A stretch of DNA of 64,000 nt. It comes from Rostratula benghalensis. Lineage: Eukaryota > Chordata > Aves > Charadriiformes > Rostratulidae. The stretch is from NCBI GenBank assembly GCA_013399305.1, contig VXAI01000306.1, forward strand, positions 317,169 to 381,168. The letters run 5' to 3'. This document shows, one piece after another, positions 29,001-40,197 of the stretch. The notes beneath the pieces are model-generated. The model saw only the letters and a program-made list of their open reading frames with translations, was not told where the DNA came from and made no database searches. The first letter of the stretch is position 1. Each line of letters opens with the position of its first letter. Made by a program: the position numbers and the translations under genes.

Positions 29001-29775
29001 ACATCCAGTTGACTTAACAGCTCACAATATTCTTATACTATGGAAAGCATTTAAATCCCAGAGTCTACCACTAGGCTCTGGGAACAGCGAGGACCGAGTG
29101 CAGAGCCTTCAGTGTGAAGACAAACGCAAAGGAAGAATTGAGGTCCTCAGCCTTTTCCCATTCCCCCTGCTCCCTCAAGCAGCAGGTTTCCACTTCCCCT
29201 AGCCTCCATTTTACTGTCACAGTATCCATACAAACCTATCTTACCTTTTAAAACCCTCATCAGATTAAATTCTAACTGAGGCTCATTTACCTAATCCCAT
29301 CCCTGCACACTCAGGGTTCCCTGTAAGGGCAGCCCAAACTTTCTCCCACCCTCTCTGCCCTTCCTTTTTGCCTTGGAAGCTCCCTGTTCAGCCCAACGGC
29401 CTCCTGCCATGTGCCCCTGACTTTCTGTGTATTGGAAAGAACCGTCCTCCTGCTCTGAAGAGGTTGTCATTGAAGATCAACTGACTCTCCAGCCCTTTGG
29501 GCAGTCACATAGTGTAACAACCAATCATGTCATAAGCACTTGACTGGTGATATTTCTGTTATAAATTCAAACAAGCAAAGTATTCCATGGTACCGCTCAT
29601 TTGTGGTTTTCCTCAGTCAACATGGAAGTTATTAGCCCTCAACTTCAGGGCCAAACATCACTTAAATATATTTACCTGAAATATCATCTGAGGAGTCCTC
29701 ATCCTGCGGCCTGTTAGGCCTTTTGCTTCTCTTCGCTTTCTCAGCGTTGGCTCTTGATGGATCTTTCACCCGCAT
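262..29775 (-). CDS. USP45: USP45, ubiquitin-specific protease 45 (5' part; 3' exons outside window)
   Basis: A cysteine deubiquitinase of the USP family, close paralogue of USP16; USP45 is known to act with ERCC1-XPF in DNA repair. The coding join on the minus strand is 29775-29676, 27679-27510, 25921-25818, 25321-25221, 15859-15714, 14404-14309, 11867-11737 and 349-262. All junctions are GT-AG and the phases agree, giving 312 residues from the initiator Met. Domains: basic/acidic N-terminus (1-33), UBP zinc finger (about 37-140, with CxH at 37/39, CxxC at 61/64, CxxC at 84/87 and CxxC at 126/129), a polar linker (about 155-190), the Cys box with GNTC at 197-200 (catalytic Cys200), and the QQQDSQE box near 291. 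The His box and C-terminus lie left of base 1, so the gene is cut by the window, not broken. Choice of USP45 over USP16 rests on the N-terminal sequence and on the neighbours TSTD3 and CCNC. Confidence 0.95.
1381..1430 (+). repeat. CR1 LINE, extreme 3' end
   Basis: The sequence TGATCTTTAAAGTCCCTTCC followed by AACCCAAACC and a repeated TTCTATGA is the standard avian CR1 3' terminus. Only about 50 bases are recognisable. Confidence 0.8.
4005..4492 (+). mobile_element. CR1 LINE fragment, 3' part with end of ORF2
   Basis: Contains the typical CR1 stretch around GAGGAACTTCTTCCC, TGGAACAGGCTGCCC and TGATCTCCAGAGGTCC. The frame at 4188-4415 still reads as the C-terminal end of the CR1 ORF2 (reverse transcriptase protein), with [20 protein letters not shown]. 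5'-truncated, no longer mobile. Confidence 0.88.
11737..11867 (-). CDS. USP45: USP45 coding exon 7
   Basis: 131 bp, acceptor TTGAAG|GATCC, donor CAAAA|GTACGT. It encodes [18 protein letters not shown] and then [15 protein letters not shown], the stretch between the Cys box and the QQD box in USP45/USP16. It leaves in phase 2 with the Lys codon split. Confidence 0.93.
12029..12475 (-). mobile_element. CR1 LINE fragment, minus orientation
   Basis: Reverse-complement CR1 features: ATCATCGAGGTCAGAAGGGACC at the 3' end, then CTTCTCTGGACCCACTCCAG and GAATTGGACACAGCACTTGA. 5'-truncated at about 12475; it lacks the terminal octamer repeat. Confidence 0.85.
14309..14404 (-). CDS. USP45: USP45 coding exon 6
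   Basis: 96 bp, exactly 32 codons in phase 0 at both ends; acceptor TTTAAG|AACTTGG, donor CAATTG|GTAAGT. It encodes [19 protein letters not shown] and ends TSDSQL, matching the region just after the Cys box. Because it is symmetrical, skipping it would keep the frame but delete part of the catalytic fold. Confidence 0.92.
14692..14711. repeat. (GTTT)n short tandem repeat
   Basis: About four to five GTTT units in a USP45 intron. Confidence 0.85.
15714..15859 (-). CDS. USP45: USP45 coding exon 5 (linker and catalytic Cys box)
   Basis: 146 bp after a 9.4 kb intron; acceptor TTACAG|GTTCATC, donor ATGCAG|GTAAGA. The nearer-looking alternative acceptor (CTATAG at about 15871) would put a stop in frame at once, so the CAG site is chosen. 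The first 33 residues are a polar, low-conservation linker; the last 16 (192-207) are the USP Cys box with the catalytic Cys200 in [13 protein letters not shown]. The box looks intact, so an active enzyme is expected. Confidence 0.93.
17409..17437. repeat. A-rich tract
   Basis: A nearly pure A run (interrupted once by G). No retrocopy upstream of it is recognised, so it is recorded as simple sequence. Confidence 0.85.
19362..19460 (-). repeat. CR1 LINE 3' end, minus orientation
   Basis: TCATAGAATCAGAATGCTTC then AGGTTGGAAGGGACC and CCAACCCCCTGC mark the minus-strand CR1 terminus. About 100 bases are preserved, ending just before the 96-bp tandem duplication. Confidence 0.85.
19501..19692. 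repeat. 96-bp tandem duplication
   Basis: The block from TGCTACAATGCACTCTTGTC to AACCAACTTCTGCTCACC occurs at 19501-19596 and again at 19597-19692. The halves differ almost only in the length of the central T/C tracts. The close identity points to a recent duplication. Confidence 0.92.
21590..21619. repeat. Poly(A) then poly(G) run
   Basis: About 15 A bases directly followed by G8-A-G5. Such runs are hard to assemble and may carry length errors. Confidence 0.9.
22350..22350. other. Ambiguous base (n)
   Basis: The single n in the window; an unresolved base call within USP45 intron sequence, with no effect on any exon. Confidence 0.99.
22983..23026. repeat. (CA)n microsatellite
   Basis: An uninterrupted CA run of about 22 units inside the 9.4-kb USP45 intron. 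Confidence 0.97.
23980..24014. repeat. Short AAATTTACTG tandem repeat
   Basis: Three copies of AAATTTACTG, the middle one extended by four bases, in a USP45 intron. Confidence 0.8.
25221..25321 (-). CDS. USP45: USP45 coding exon 4 (zinc finger, end)
   Basis: 101 bp, acceptor GTGTAG|GTGTTATG, donor CCAA|GTAAGT. It encodes [20 protein letters not shown] and then VDFLQKHG. The CxxC at 126-129 is the last zinc pair; the helix that follows is typical of the end of the domain. The exon leaves in phase 1 and its last residues begin the variable linker. Confidence 0.94.
25818..25921 (-). CDS. USP45: USP45 coding exon 3 (zinc finger, middle)
   Basis: 104 bp, acceptor TTTTAG|GGATG, donor TATG|GTAAG. 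It encodes [15 protein letters not shown] and then STWIIW, with conserved His residues of the ZnF-UBP (100, 104, 113). The exon enters in phase 0 and leaves in phase 2; the split Trp codon (TG|G) is completed by the next exon. It is too short to stand out as an open frame but is unambiguous by family sequence. Confidence 0.93.
27510..27679 (-). CDS. USP45: USP45 coding exon 2 (zinc finger, first half)
   Basis: 170 bp, acceptor CTCTAG|GCTTAAC, donor CTCAG|GTAAGC. It encodes the first half of the ZnF-UBP: CQH at 37-39, CAEC at 61-64 and CLKC at 84-87 are zinc-ligand patterns. The [11 protein letters not shown] and [10 protein letters not shown] stretches are hallmark USP45/USP16 sequence. This finger recognises the free C-terminus of ubiquitin in the family. 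Confidence 0.95.
28160..28930 (-). mobile_element. Old CR1 LINE fragment, minus orientation
   Basis: Diverged CR1: ATCACATAACAATCTAGG and CATCTTGTCCAAACCC at the 3' end, then the CAGGGAGCCCACAACTGGAG region and a deeper TTTGTTGAACTCCATGCAG stretch. More diverged than the other copies; the left-hand (5') limit near 28930 is uncertain. Confidence 0.72.
29676..29775 (-). CDS. USP45: USP45 coding exon 1 (initiator Met)
   Basis: Translation starts [20 protein letters not shown] and ends in an acidic DEDSSDD stretch, matching the known USP45 N-terminus. The start codon follows a CAG acceptor directly (or a TAG acceptor 7 bases further up). The donor is CAG|GTAAAT; 100 coding bases leave phase 1. 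The residues just before the zinc finger read DISG, one residue shorter than the human DIAVG I remember. Confidence 0.93.
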
Positions 29776-32700
29776 CTGTTATCTACTGGGAAAGAGAAAC
29801 AGAAGTTGCTGCATTGTCCAAACACTTCAGCAAACGTCTTGAGTTTCAACTCTAAAAACATGAGGTCAAATCGCATGTTCAAACCCCACGAACATATTTT
29901 TATCACTAATAGCAGCTATTGTGTAACAGGAGCACTAAACAAGTCACTTGTGAACTCTTAGGAAAGCTGCAAGATCAGTTATTTACGTTACATGACATTA
30001 GGAATTCGTAGCTACAGGGGACACACGCAGGCAGCAAGCGTTAGATATTTGAGAAACCAAGATTTTCTTTATTTTTGTTACTGTAAACTACTACAGAGCT
30101 CCATCCATACCTTACCAGAAAACCTTCAATAAAATAAGAGCTTCTCTTCCTTAACATATCTCCCTTTGGAAAGGGATATCCTTGCACATTTCCTAAGAGC
30201 TTTTGAGCAATTTCAAACACTTTAATAAAATACAGAAGTCTTCCAAATCTCATTAAAATGTCCTCTCCTATGAGCAAGGACATACTGGAGCACAAGCCAA
30301 CTCCTCTACTAAACATCAGAGAAGCCATATGGATGAAGTCTCACAAAGGAAATTTGGGTCATTAATCAGAGTCCTACAAAGAACAGAATTAAAGGGTAAA
30401 TATTTGACATTAATTTTTTAAAATCCTGAGAGATTTCATCACACTGCTCACTTAATAAAAATCCAAATGTGAATTCACTGAAGAAGTGTAGCTGTGCATC
30501 ACAGAAACAGCTTTTGAGGCTTAGTACACACGTTGTCTTTTAATGATGTGCTTCATATAAATCAATTTATGTTTTCATATACAAAGCATATGAATGTAAG
30601 ACAGTCAAAAATTCCTACATTGCAGACGGGTGAACCACTGCTTTTAGAAAAACAAACATCTTTTTGTGTGCCACAGGCAGGTTAACAATGTCACTTGAGC
30701 CACCAGTACCATTTTCAACTGTGCTACCTTATTTATGCATAGGAAACCTCTAAAATGCCATATATTCGGAGTCAGCAAAAGATATATTCTTGCTACAGAT
30801 CAAGTAGATAAGTTTACCAAAGTTTTAAAAGTTTGTCTACCTAAGTTTTTAAATCTTCTTTGTACATCCATTTAGACCTTTGTGCTGCTGAAGCTCTGAG
30901 AGACAGAGGAATTGACCTGTATATTGAACTCAGTATTCCCTCTCCTTTCTTGTCCATTAAGCCAATCAGCAGAATAGTCATCAGGATCAATACTAGAGCT
31001 CCACCATCACTGGCATCTAAACAGCTGTCACTGAAGTGAAGCAGGCAATTGGTACCTCAGGGTTGCTGTTCCAGGTTCCTATAGATGTGGACAGACAACT
31101 CTGCTTCTGCCATGCATACTGCTAGTGCTGGAGATTTTCTGCATGAACTTTATCAGAGATATACTTTGGACAAGTTGAATCTCTGTAGAGTATGAAAGAA
31201 ATCTTTACTCTCTGCTTCCTCATGTCAATGGCTTCATGTCTCCTCAACCTTTCAAAATGCACTTCCTTTTTTCAGAATGCTACATTTACCTAGTGATCAG
31301 CTTATACTATGTATCACACTGTTCTTAAATTACAGTTTTCAAATGCTTAGACATGAAAGTGAATAATGCCACTGAATTTAGCTTTGCTGATCTCCTAGGT
31401 TCACAATTCATGTTCATACGGTAAGAAAGATCTGAGTAATCCACCTCTTGACCATTTATATTCAACAAATGTTAGGATGCCTAATGTGCATCAACAGGCA
31501 TGCATCATGGCATCCTTAGAACAGGAAAAGTTGCTTCAGACCCAAACAACTTCAACTTGGCATCAAGCTTCATGTGAAATGAACTCATCACCATGTGTTG
31601 CACTCAGCACAAGATTCACAGAGACATTCATCAAACAGACACAGCTGCTGTTGGAAAACCCATGATTTTACACTAAATTATGTAAAGAGTCAATAGCAAA
31701 GGCAGCACAAATGTCCTCCCTAAAGGAACACAGTTGTGTTTAGGTTACTCAACATTGACATAAGTGATCTATGAGTTCATTTCAGCAGAACAATTTTTAT
31801 CTCTTTGGACAGATTACGTAAGACTGTCCAAACCACAGATTTCACCCAAATGAATGTCACGTTCATATCAGTACATTTTGAGAGCTCGGATAATTTCAGG
31901 AAAGAACAACTAAGGGCCCGACCAGCTGAACCACAAGCAAGTCTTTACCACCTGTGAAATCCAGTGGCTCATAGGTCAGGTGGCACACTTCAGGTCAGGG
32001 CACACACAGCCCCACTGCTCAACCCACTCTCCAGGGTCCTCCAGGACATGTGGAAAAGCCAGCAGCAGCTGGTACCCGCAATGACTGAAAATGTGGCATT
32101 TCTAGCCAAACAGAGCCAACAGGGCATTGGGAATGCACGCTGGTACAAGAAGCTGGCACTCACACTGCAGGTCTGGGAACCCACCGAGCCACCCGGAGAC
32201 TTTTCTTTCTTCTTTTGGGAAGAGCAGGCAGAACAAAAGATACCACGGACCATTAGGTTAATCCGTTTTCATGAAGGCACAGACAGACAGGCATCCATCA
32301 GACGATGTTTACTGACCTGTGAGCTCTCAGAAAAGCCACAGCGTATACAAGGACCTACCCAGCCAGGGTCTGTGACTGATTTTGAAAAGCATGTAAGTGG
32401 TATGAAAGGGTAAGGGCATCGAACTGCTTAACCAGCATCTACAATGCAAGCAGCACAATACATATATAACTTTATCTACCCTTTTCCAGATGTATTTGGA
32501 GACAGAAAACAAGTAAAAGACTTCATTTAACAATTCAAAACATGAGCAAAGTTTTGAAATAAATATGTTTATGCCAGGATTTTTATGATTGTATTTGACA
32601 TAAACAAGGAAGAAACCTAAGGTACTTCAGAAATCAGTTCTCACAAATATTTTGATTTATGGGAACTAAAATATTGAGACTTTATTGGAATGAAAAATCT

Positions 32701-35700
32701 GAACAAACAGACCCAAGAAAACATATAATACAGCTAAGAAAAAAGCAAGAGAGAAATTCTGTAGGTTTCTGTTGACCAGAGGCACAAACCATTCTGGACA
32801 AGCAGGTGGAGGAGAAATTAGTAATTTACACAAAACAAACTTAACACAATGAAGATTTTAAAACTTTCAATATTCCCATGATTTGCCTCTTTCCAACCCA
32901 TTCTCTCATTTTTGTAATCTGTTCAGTGAACAACTTGTGGCTACAGCCACCAAGTGTGGAGTCTCCTAAAGGAGACAGACTCTCCCACTGAATGCAAAAG
33001 CAGAAAGAAGTCTCTACGCATCCTCACTTGGAAGTTTCTTTTTGTGATGGAAAAATAAATACAGTAAGTTTTTCATTTCATATGCACAAAATCAAGTCAC
33101 AGTGCAAATGACGGTTGACTATTGATCCTGACAAATGATAATAAAAAAAACACCCTTATTTTTGTGATAGTAATAGCTGAGTTCAGAGGGTATGTTAAAT
33201 CCAACCTGATCTCTATTTCGCCCACAGTAGAAACCTTGAGCAAAAATTAGGCAGTTTCATGGGGAAAAAACTAAAAAAAGAAATGGATAAATGTCTTCCT
33301 TATAAACCATCATGTTATACCAAACTAGGAGGCAGTCCTTGATAAATGTGTTCAGACTCTTTTAGCTCAGCATTCAAGAGTTCCAAGTGTAATCATCATC
33401 ACTTGCTATTCTCAGTTTACTTTTTACTTCTTAAAAGACTCCTAATGGGAGCCCGCCTACAGAAGTTGATTAAGATCAAAAGCTCCTCTCTACAACTGCT
33501 CATTTCCACCTTTCTAGAAAGATCAAACCACTTCAAAAGCAGCAGAATGATCTGCCTACCTAATTTTAAAAGCTTTGAATTTGACAAAGTGCCATAAATC
33601 AGCATGCTAAATTTGTTAACATTAAATCTAAGGTATGCGTAGGCTATTTTAAACAAAAGATGTGCTTGGCAGAGTCTATATGTAACAGCATTAACATTTC
33701 TGGATTTAGAAATGCACCCGCTTCATAAAGTATATATTTAGAAAGTAAAAATAGCTGGATATAGCTTCTAAAATAAATAATGGTTGTTTTTTAAAGTTTC
33801 ATATTCTACTGGAACTCAGTAGAGCTAGAACCAACAAAAGATACAAGAGTAGTATGAACCAGAATTCCCTTTTCTTCGGGTAAGAAACCAAACAAACAAA
33901 AAAGAAAAACCCAAACAGAAACCAAACAGGTTGTTCCTCTTCACAGCATCTTTATGTGAGAGAGGTGGAGAAGCAAATTATGTCTTCACTGTCTAGACTC
34001 CCAAAAACCTATTCCTATCTCATCCTCATGCATTTCTTAGTTCGAGGTTGAGTCCCTCCTCCTACAATGTCTACAGCTCACTTGCTAAATTTTGAAACGT
34101 GGCACCTTAGTGAGTTTTCCCATGCTGTACCTTCACCATGATGCTTGTAAGAAACCCAGCACTGGACTCTTTTAAGATTCAGCTGGACAGGGTGCTGGGC
34201 CATCTTGTCTAGACCCTGCTTTTGCCAGGAAAGGTTGGACCAGATGATCCTTCAGGTCCCTTCCAACCTAGTATTATCTGATATGATTCTATGAAACCCA
34301 AACCAGATCATCAGTATGTTAGAGGAATAACCTGCTGTGTTGACTGCTGCTGCTGCTATAGCTCTGCTTTCACCTGCCAAGATCCACTTTTTCCCTCATC
34401 TTGTAATTAGGGTGCCAGATCTTCCAGGCAAGTGCCATGTTTTTGTTCTTACCCGTGTACTACCTATCATGGCATTTTTCCTGATTCTTAACTAGAATTA
34501 CACTTCCATTACTAGAAAGCAATTTGAGAGCTACCAGTTCATCTAAGACTACTTACCCTGTGAAATATAGTCAAGTGAGCCCACAGATAGTCTTCAGGTA
34601 CTATTCTGGATATGGGCAAGACTCTCCCAGTAGGACTGGGAAGTGAGAAACCAGTATTCTTAATCATTCTATCAGTGAGCACCTTAAGTCAAAGTAGCTA
34701 GGGCAAACACATTTACCTCAAACCCTCAATTCATCTGAGGTATCCTAAATACCAACCATCTCACTACTTGCAGTCAAACTCTCCAATTAAAAACCCTGCA
34801 TCACACTGAAAAGGCGTAGTGCTCCAAACACAGCATTTCCAAAATTAGCACTTTCATGTAACTTAGCAGAACTGCCCGGCTGTCAACAGCAGCCTGCCAG
34901 CAATGCAAGCTGCTTTGCTGGAACAGCACAGATGTGCAGATGAAGTCCCAAGGCCACGAGATGCTCCACAGCACATTTGTGAAGGGGCTCTATGAGCTTC
35001 CACATAACTGTGAGACTACAAAAAGCAGTATCTCGTGTGGGTCAGCCATGCCAGATCCTCTGCGGAACTGCTACATGTTTTGATGTAAGCTGCAACTTGA
35101 TATATTTTGGACGCCTGTTCTGAGCATTACCTGTGGCATTTTGGCTCGCTCGCTGCTGGATCAAATGTCACCCAATCAGAGCAAGAACCACATCCATCAC
35201 AGTTAGCAACCGGGCAGTGTCACCCATCAGCAGGCCAGGAGGCTCAGCGCTCTGACAGCCACCAAAACCTTTGCGGCAAACAAGCCCCCGCTGCCTGCTA
35301 GAGCAGTAAAAGGACCAGAACTGCTGACTGGTAGTGGCAGCAACACTTCTTCCCCTGGAAAATGTCATCTGAAATTCTGAAAGTGTCATCTCCGAGATTT
35401 CCTAGCCCAAAGGCACATCCCACATCCCACACCGTCACTGGAGCTCAAACGCCAATCCTGACATCATATTACAGTCCTAAAAGGGTGAGACACTGATGCA
35501 CTCCTTGCACAAGGAGTGAGAGGGAGTCTTCAGACCACTAGATACAACTTTCCAAGTGACAGCAAAAACCTCATAGCATTTCTCACTTTCATTAATCCTT
35601 TTTATCCAGCCACCCAAGCTAAACACAGCCTGTCAACGTTCACCGTGTTTGCATCCTGCATAACCCCCCTCAGATTTGCTACTGAAGCCCACTTGCCACA

Positions 35701-38251
35701 GAAGAATTACTTCTAAGGACAAACTTAAACCAGATGTGTCCAGAAACAAGAACAAAAAGGCCCTGTAACTGGGCTTATGACTGAAGTAAATTAAAGGATT
35801 GAGTGGGCAAAAGGGGTAGTATTTTGATGACATGTTTTTACTAGGATCTTATAGCAAAGGTTTTTCTTATGGAAAATTTCAGGGATAACCGTCAATATCC
35901 AAACTCATAAAGCAAATTGCAACTTTTGCTTATGTTCTCTATCCCACCCCTAAATGGATTTCAAAAACACATTAACACACCAGGAAGGAAAAACATCTGG
36001 GTGGATGTGTTCGTGGTCTAACATGGATTTTCCTACAAATTCATACTTTAAAGAGCAAAGCATAGAAGTATGATAAAAAGAGCCATGGCTTATAACTCAG
36101 GATGTTGGCCCACAAGTGAAAACTTGGTATGAGAAGAGGCAGTCAGATGACAGAGCTGACAGACTATGCACTCACATGATACGAACACTGATGCAATGGT
36201 GCCATCACCACAGAAAAATCTGAGGGTGTAACAGCAGAAACAGCTGGAAAATAACACGTGAACTCCTAGGATCTTGGCAGGATAACTATGTGGACAAAAA
36301 ATGGGGGGAAAAAAAAAGTGGTTCAAAGTGTCATAAATTAAGATGAAGAGCAATACAAGCAAAGGATGAACTTCAGAGAAACACTAAGTCTGGGTAGTCG
36401 AAAAAGAAAAGAAAAGAAAAAATAGTAAATTTCATTGCAAGCAATGAAAGCAATGAAAAGGAACTGTGATTGCAGCATAGTGTGTGAGGTAGCAGGCTGA
36501 AGCCCACACAAGATAATACATTCAGCTGAGACTCACACTGCACCCCTGCCTGAAGGACTGAGTTGAAGAAGATGAAGGAAGGCAAAGGCTGTGTGTAACT
36601 TCCCATCTGCTCTGGAAGGGTGTTGGGGGAGTCAGCTAATTAATGGCAGTAAAGCAGATAAACCCATAAATGACTATGGAAAACTAGTTTGAGCTCTTTG
36701 AAAGTCAAAGTCTTGTCACCCAGAGCAAAACATTTCATTCCATTTCTTCCTCCACACAAACTGCCCCAGTTTGTTTTGATGACATGTCTAAAGTAGAACA
36801 ACTTGTCCTTGATCTACGATTGATGCTCACAGCGGAACCCGTGAGACACGAGCTGCACTGCTGTGAATCTCACAGAAACAAAACTACAGAGCACCAGTTG
36901 TTCAATATTTCATGAAGATAGCTCACAAAGTATTTACAACCATAGTAAACTGCTGAGCAATTTCACAAAGGCACGTTCTGTTATCAGTCTGACACATGCT
37001 CGTGCCACTACTATGCTTCCACTTAAAAAGCTGGAAAACAAGGACAGAAAGAATCCTTTAAACATGACTCTGCTTTATATGCTTGTATGAGAGGCTTATT
37101 TAATGGAATTGGGAAACACTTGTAGCTAAAAATGGCATATAATAAGAATACAGTGCTACACCTTGAGCAATTGCCATCCACTTCTACATTTTTGATGTCT
37201 TTCTTTATTCCTGGCCATTTGTGTTTAAAATACCACCCTGTTTAACTGTGCAAGTAGCAACATATCTACAGCAAGAGCACGATGAAGCCCTAAAGTAAAC
37301 GGCATCAACAGCGAAAGACTGAGTGAAGTTCTAAAACAAACCTGGGAACCAGAGAATCAAAACATTAACTCAAATACACGCTGCAGAGTTGCAGCTGTAG
37401 GTCTAAAACCCCACGTCTGGAGAGGACCGTCACCAGGCTGTCATCTAATCACCAGGCACGTACCCATCTGCATTGACTGAAAAACCAAGCTTCCAAGCGG
37501 CCGAGCACCAGCGCGGCGGCCACACGCACCGCCTGGGGAAACACTCGGGCGTGGGGAGCCAGCAGCCAGCCTGGGCCCAGCCAGGCCGCGGCGGCAGCAG
37601 GACGGCGGTGGCATCACCAGGCCAGCATATGCCCGGCTGTCAGAGCAGGGCAGAAGCAACCGCGCCGGCCTCATCAGGCAGAGCCGCAGGACCATTTCGC
37701 AACCGCACTTTGCCTAATGCAAAGTGAACGGAGCTTATGTTTAAACCCGACCAAAGGCGATGCTACCCACGCTCTCTCATTTCACAGACCGGGAAACTTA
37801 CTGCAGGTCACGGAGATGGCCCGGTGCGGCTGTTTGCCGTGCCACGGCCTGGCTAACGGATACCCTGTTCTAAAGGCCACCAGCACCCAAGACGAGCCCA
37901 CGTGAGCCGTACCGGGACACCAGTTCGGAACACCAGGCAGGGAGCGCGGCCGGGCCGGCCCCGGGGCCACGGCGGGGAAGTGCACCCCCCACCCCGCCTT
38001 CGCCTCCCGGTCGCCCCCAGCCCGGCACAAGCTCGCCACCGTCCCCGCGCCCGGTCCGGCGCGGTTCTTCCGCGGACGCGGCCGCCGCCATGGCGGGGCG
38101 GCCCGGCCCGGCCCGGCTCTCCAGCCGCAGCCGTCGCGCCGAGGCTCCGCGGCCCCCCAGCTCGGCTAAGAGGAGCCCGGCGTGGGCACGGCAACCCCCG
38201 GGCAGGTCCGGCGGGCTTCCCCCCTCCCCGCCCCGGGCGCCCCGCACTCAC
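29776..38251 (-). other. USP45 probable first intron (5'UTR intron), 8.5 kb
   Basis: Lies between the inferred non-coding exon and the start-codon exon. It holds one CR1 3' fragment (34131-34297) and a 149-codon plus-strand open frame (31964-32413) with no recognisable domain. Further 5'UTR exons could be hidden here and would not be visible from sequence alone. Confidence 0.55.
34131..34297 (+). repeat. CR1 LINE 3' end
   Basis: GATTCAGCTGGACAGGGTGC, GGACCAGATGATCCTTCAGG and GATATGATTCTATGA are CR1 3' sequence. 5'-truncated. Confidence 0.82.
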
Positions 38252-38720
38252 GGAGCGGCGGGCGGCAGGCAGTCTGGAGCGGCGGCGGCAGGAAGCGGCG
38301 GAGGAAGCTGGGCCGCAGCCAGGGCCGCTCCGCTCCGCCCGGCGCGGCCCGCCCCCGGCCTCGCCGCTTCCCCGCCCCAGCACCAGCCTGGGCCCTGGAC
38401 GGCTCCCTGGGACGGCGGGCGGGCTTTCCCCGGCGCCCTGCGAGCCGCGGCCGGAGAAAGGAGCGTGGAGGAGCGGGTGGGATCGTGGGAGGTCTCCCGC
38501 GTCGGAAGGGCGGAGGGGATGCGGGGCTACCGGCTGGGCGGGCGGCAGGGAGGGAGGGAGGGAACCGGGGCCCGCTGAGAGGCAACAGGTAGCGGCAGGT
38601 CCGGCTGCGGGGCAGCTGAGAAACTCAAGGGAAAGAAGGGAAGGGGGAGCAAAGGGAGGGAAGCAGCATGGTGTTCCCTTCCCATCGGGGTTTGGTGGGG
38701 TCTCGCTGGAAGACCTGAGC
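37480..38720. promoter_or_regulatory. USP45: CpG island, USP45 promoter
   Basis: The base composition turns sharply GC- and CpG-rich here, peaking at about 37900-38480, against AT-rich DNA on both sides. It covers the inferred USP45 first exon. CpG islands of this kind mark constitutive vertebrate promoters. Limits are judged by eye. The very long open frames on both strands here are a by-product of GC richness. Confidence 0.8.
38252..38350 (-). other. USP45: USP45 probable non-coding exon 1 and transcription start
   Basis: On the minus strand a good donor (CTCC|GTGAGTGC) has its first intron base at 38251, inside a very CpG-rich stretch. It lies 8.4 kb upstream of the exon with the initiator Met, which is preceded at once by a splice acceptor, so at least one upstream 5'UTR exon is required. 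The exon end at 38252 is therefore inferred; the start near 38350 is a guess, since no TATA box is seen and CpG-island promoters often have dispersed starts. Confidence 0.5.
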
Positions 38721-39724
38721 TGCCGGACTGGGTTTGTGGCCGTGAGGAGCAAGGGAACAGGTTTCCGTGCACGCACCCGGAGGGGATGCAGAAGGGTCTG
38801 GGCCCTGTGTGGACTTTCACGGGGGGACCGGAGCGAGATGAGAATGAAGGGTGCATATCCCACTGGAGGGACAGGCAGAGTCACTCGTGTCCAGCACATG
38901 AAGGAGGAGATAATAGAGATTGAGATTAAACTCAGCACGTGGCTTGGCAGCAAGGGGGTGGGTGGGCTATATTTGGACAGAAGGTGAATTAAGGGCTGAG
39001 AGACAGTAGTTGTGTTGGAATAAGATTATCCAGTGATAAGATAAAAAGGGGGGAAAGGTGCAGTTGCTGTGGCACCCCTCAGAAAACAAGGATGGAGAAC
39101 TCAAAGTGGATATGCTGAGAAACACGCTGAAAGAAGCATGCAGAAGTCATTGGACCAAGCAAAGGCAAGATGAAAGAGGCTGCCAGGTTAAGCAGGATTT
39201 GATTTTGGTAGGAGGAATTCTTTAGGGACGTTCAGTGGCAGTGGTGATAACTGAACCCAAAAAAAAATCTGCAGGCAGACTGCAGAGACAGGCTGGGAAC
39301 GTCCTGTTCATGAAGCATGTATGTGAAAGGGAGAAAGAATATGGGACAACAATCTGAAACAAAGCAAATCCAGAAGTAGGTCCTTCCTCCTCTGCATGGA
39401 TAGATTAGAGAATTAATGCACTGCAAGAGCAGTTACTAGATTAAAAGGTTAAGGAGAAGGAGGGAAAAGTGAATATGTGGTATAGGGGGATAGTGTGATG
39501 TGAAAGGGAATACATTCATTTAACAATGAACAAAAATACCTGGAAGAGAGCACCTGCATTTGTGCTGAAGACAGGAGACTTGCTGCTGCCTGCTAGATAT
39601 TCACATGGGGATGAATGGTTGGTCAGAGCCCCGCAGCTGCATGTGGTCACTCACTGTGGCCTTTTGAGGTGAAATATTGGTGGATAAGGGGAAGGAAAAA
39701 AAAAAAAGGCAAGTGGAGTACTTT

Positions 39725-39830
39725 GAGCAACCCAGTCTAGTGGGAGGTGTCCCTGTCCATCGCACGGGGGATTGGAACTGGATGATCCTTAAGGTCCCCT
39801 CCAACCCAACCATTCTATGATGCTATGATA
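39725..39830 (+). repeat. CR1 LINE 3' end
   Basis: GGAACTGGATGATCCTTAAG followed by CCAACCCAACCATTCTATGA. About 100 bases, 5'-truncated. Confidence 0.85.
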
Positions 39831-40017
39831 GAACTTTGGGGCACTTGCAGAAGAGGAAGGCAAGCAAAGGAGGTAGAAAAGATAAGGTGAGAAAGTTTCC
39901 CAAAGGAAATGGTTTTAATTCTGTGTAGAGAGTAAGGGCAGCAGGCTTTAGGTATAGGTTCCTATTGTGTTAGGGAAAATGGGATACAAATTCGAGTTGT
40001 GTATGGGTGAGGGTGAC

Positions 40018-40197
40018 AGAGCACTGGAAGAGGCTGCCCAGGGAGGGTGTGGAGTCCCCTTCTCTGGAGATTTTCAAGCCCTGCCTGGATGCAGTCCTGA
40101 GTGATGTGCTCTGGGCAATCTTGCTTTAGCAGGGGAGTTGAACTAGATGATCTCTAGAGGTCCCTTCCAACTCCGACAATTCCATGATTCTATGATT
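40018..40197 (+). repeat. CR1 LINE 3' end
   Basis: GGAAGAGGCTGCCCAGGG, then AACTAGATGATCTCTAGAGG and CCATGATTCTATGATT. About 180 bases; well preserved. Confidence 0.87.

Larger units (their letters stand above)
25922..29675 (-). other. USP45 introns around coding exon 2
   Basis: Introns 25922-27509 and 27680-29675. The second carries a CR1 fragment (about 28160-28930). Nothing else gene-like is seen. Confidence 0.65.

Noticed and set aside
37853..38987. Overlapping 366- and 361-codon frames on opposite strands, and shorter ones within
   Set aside because: They lie in the USP45 CpG island, where AT-rich stop codons are rare, and read as low-complexity Arg/Pro/Gly/Ala sequence on both strands with no domain.
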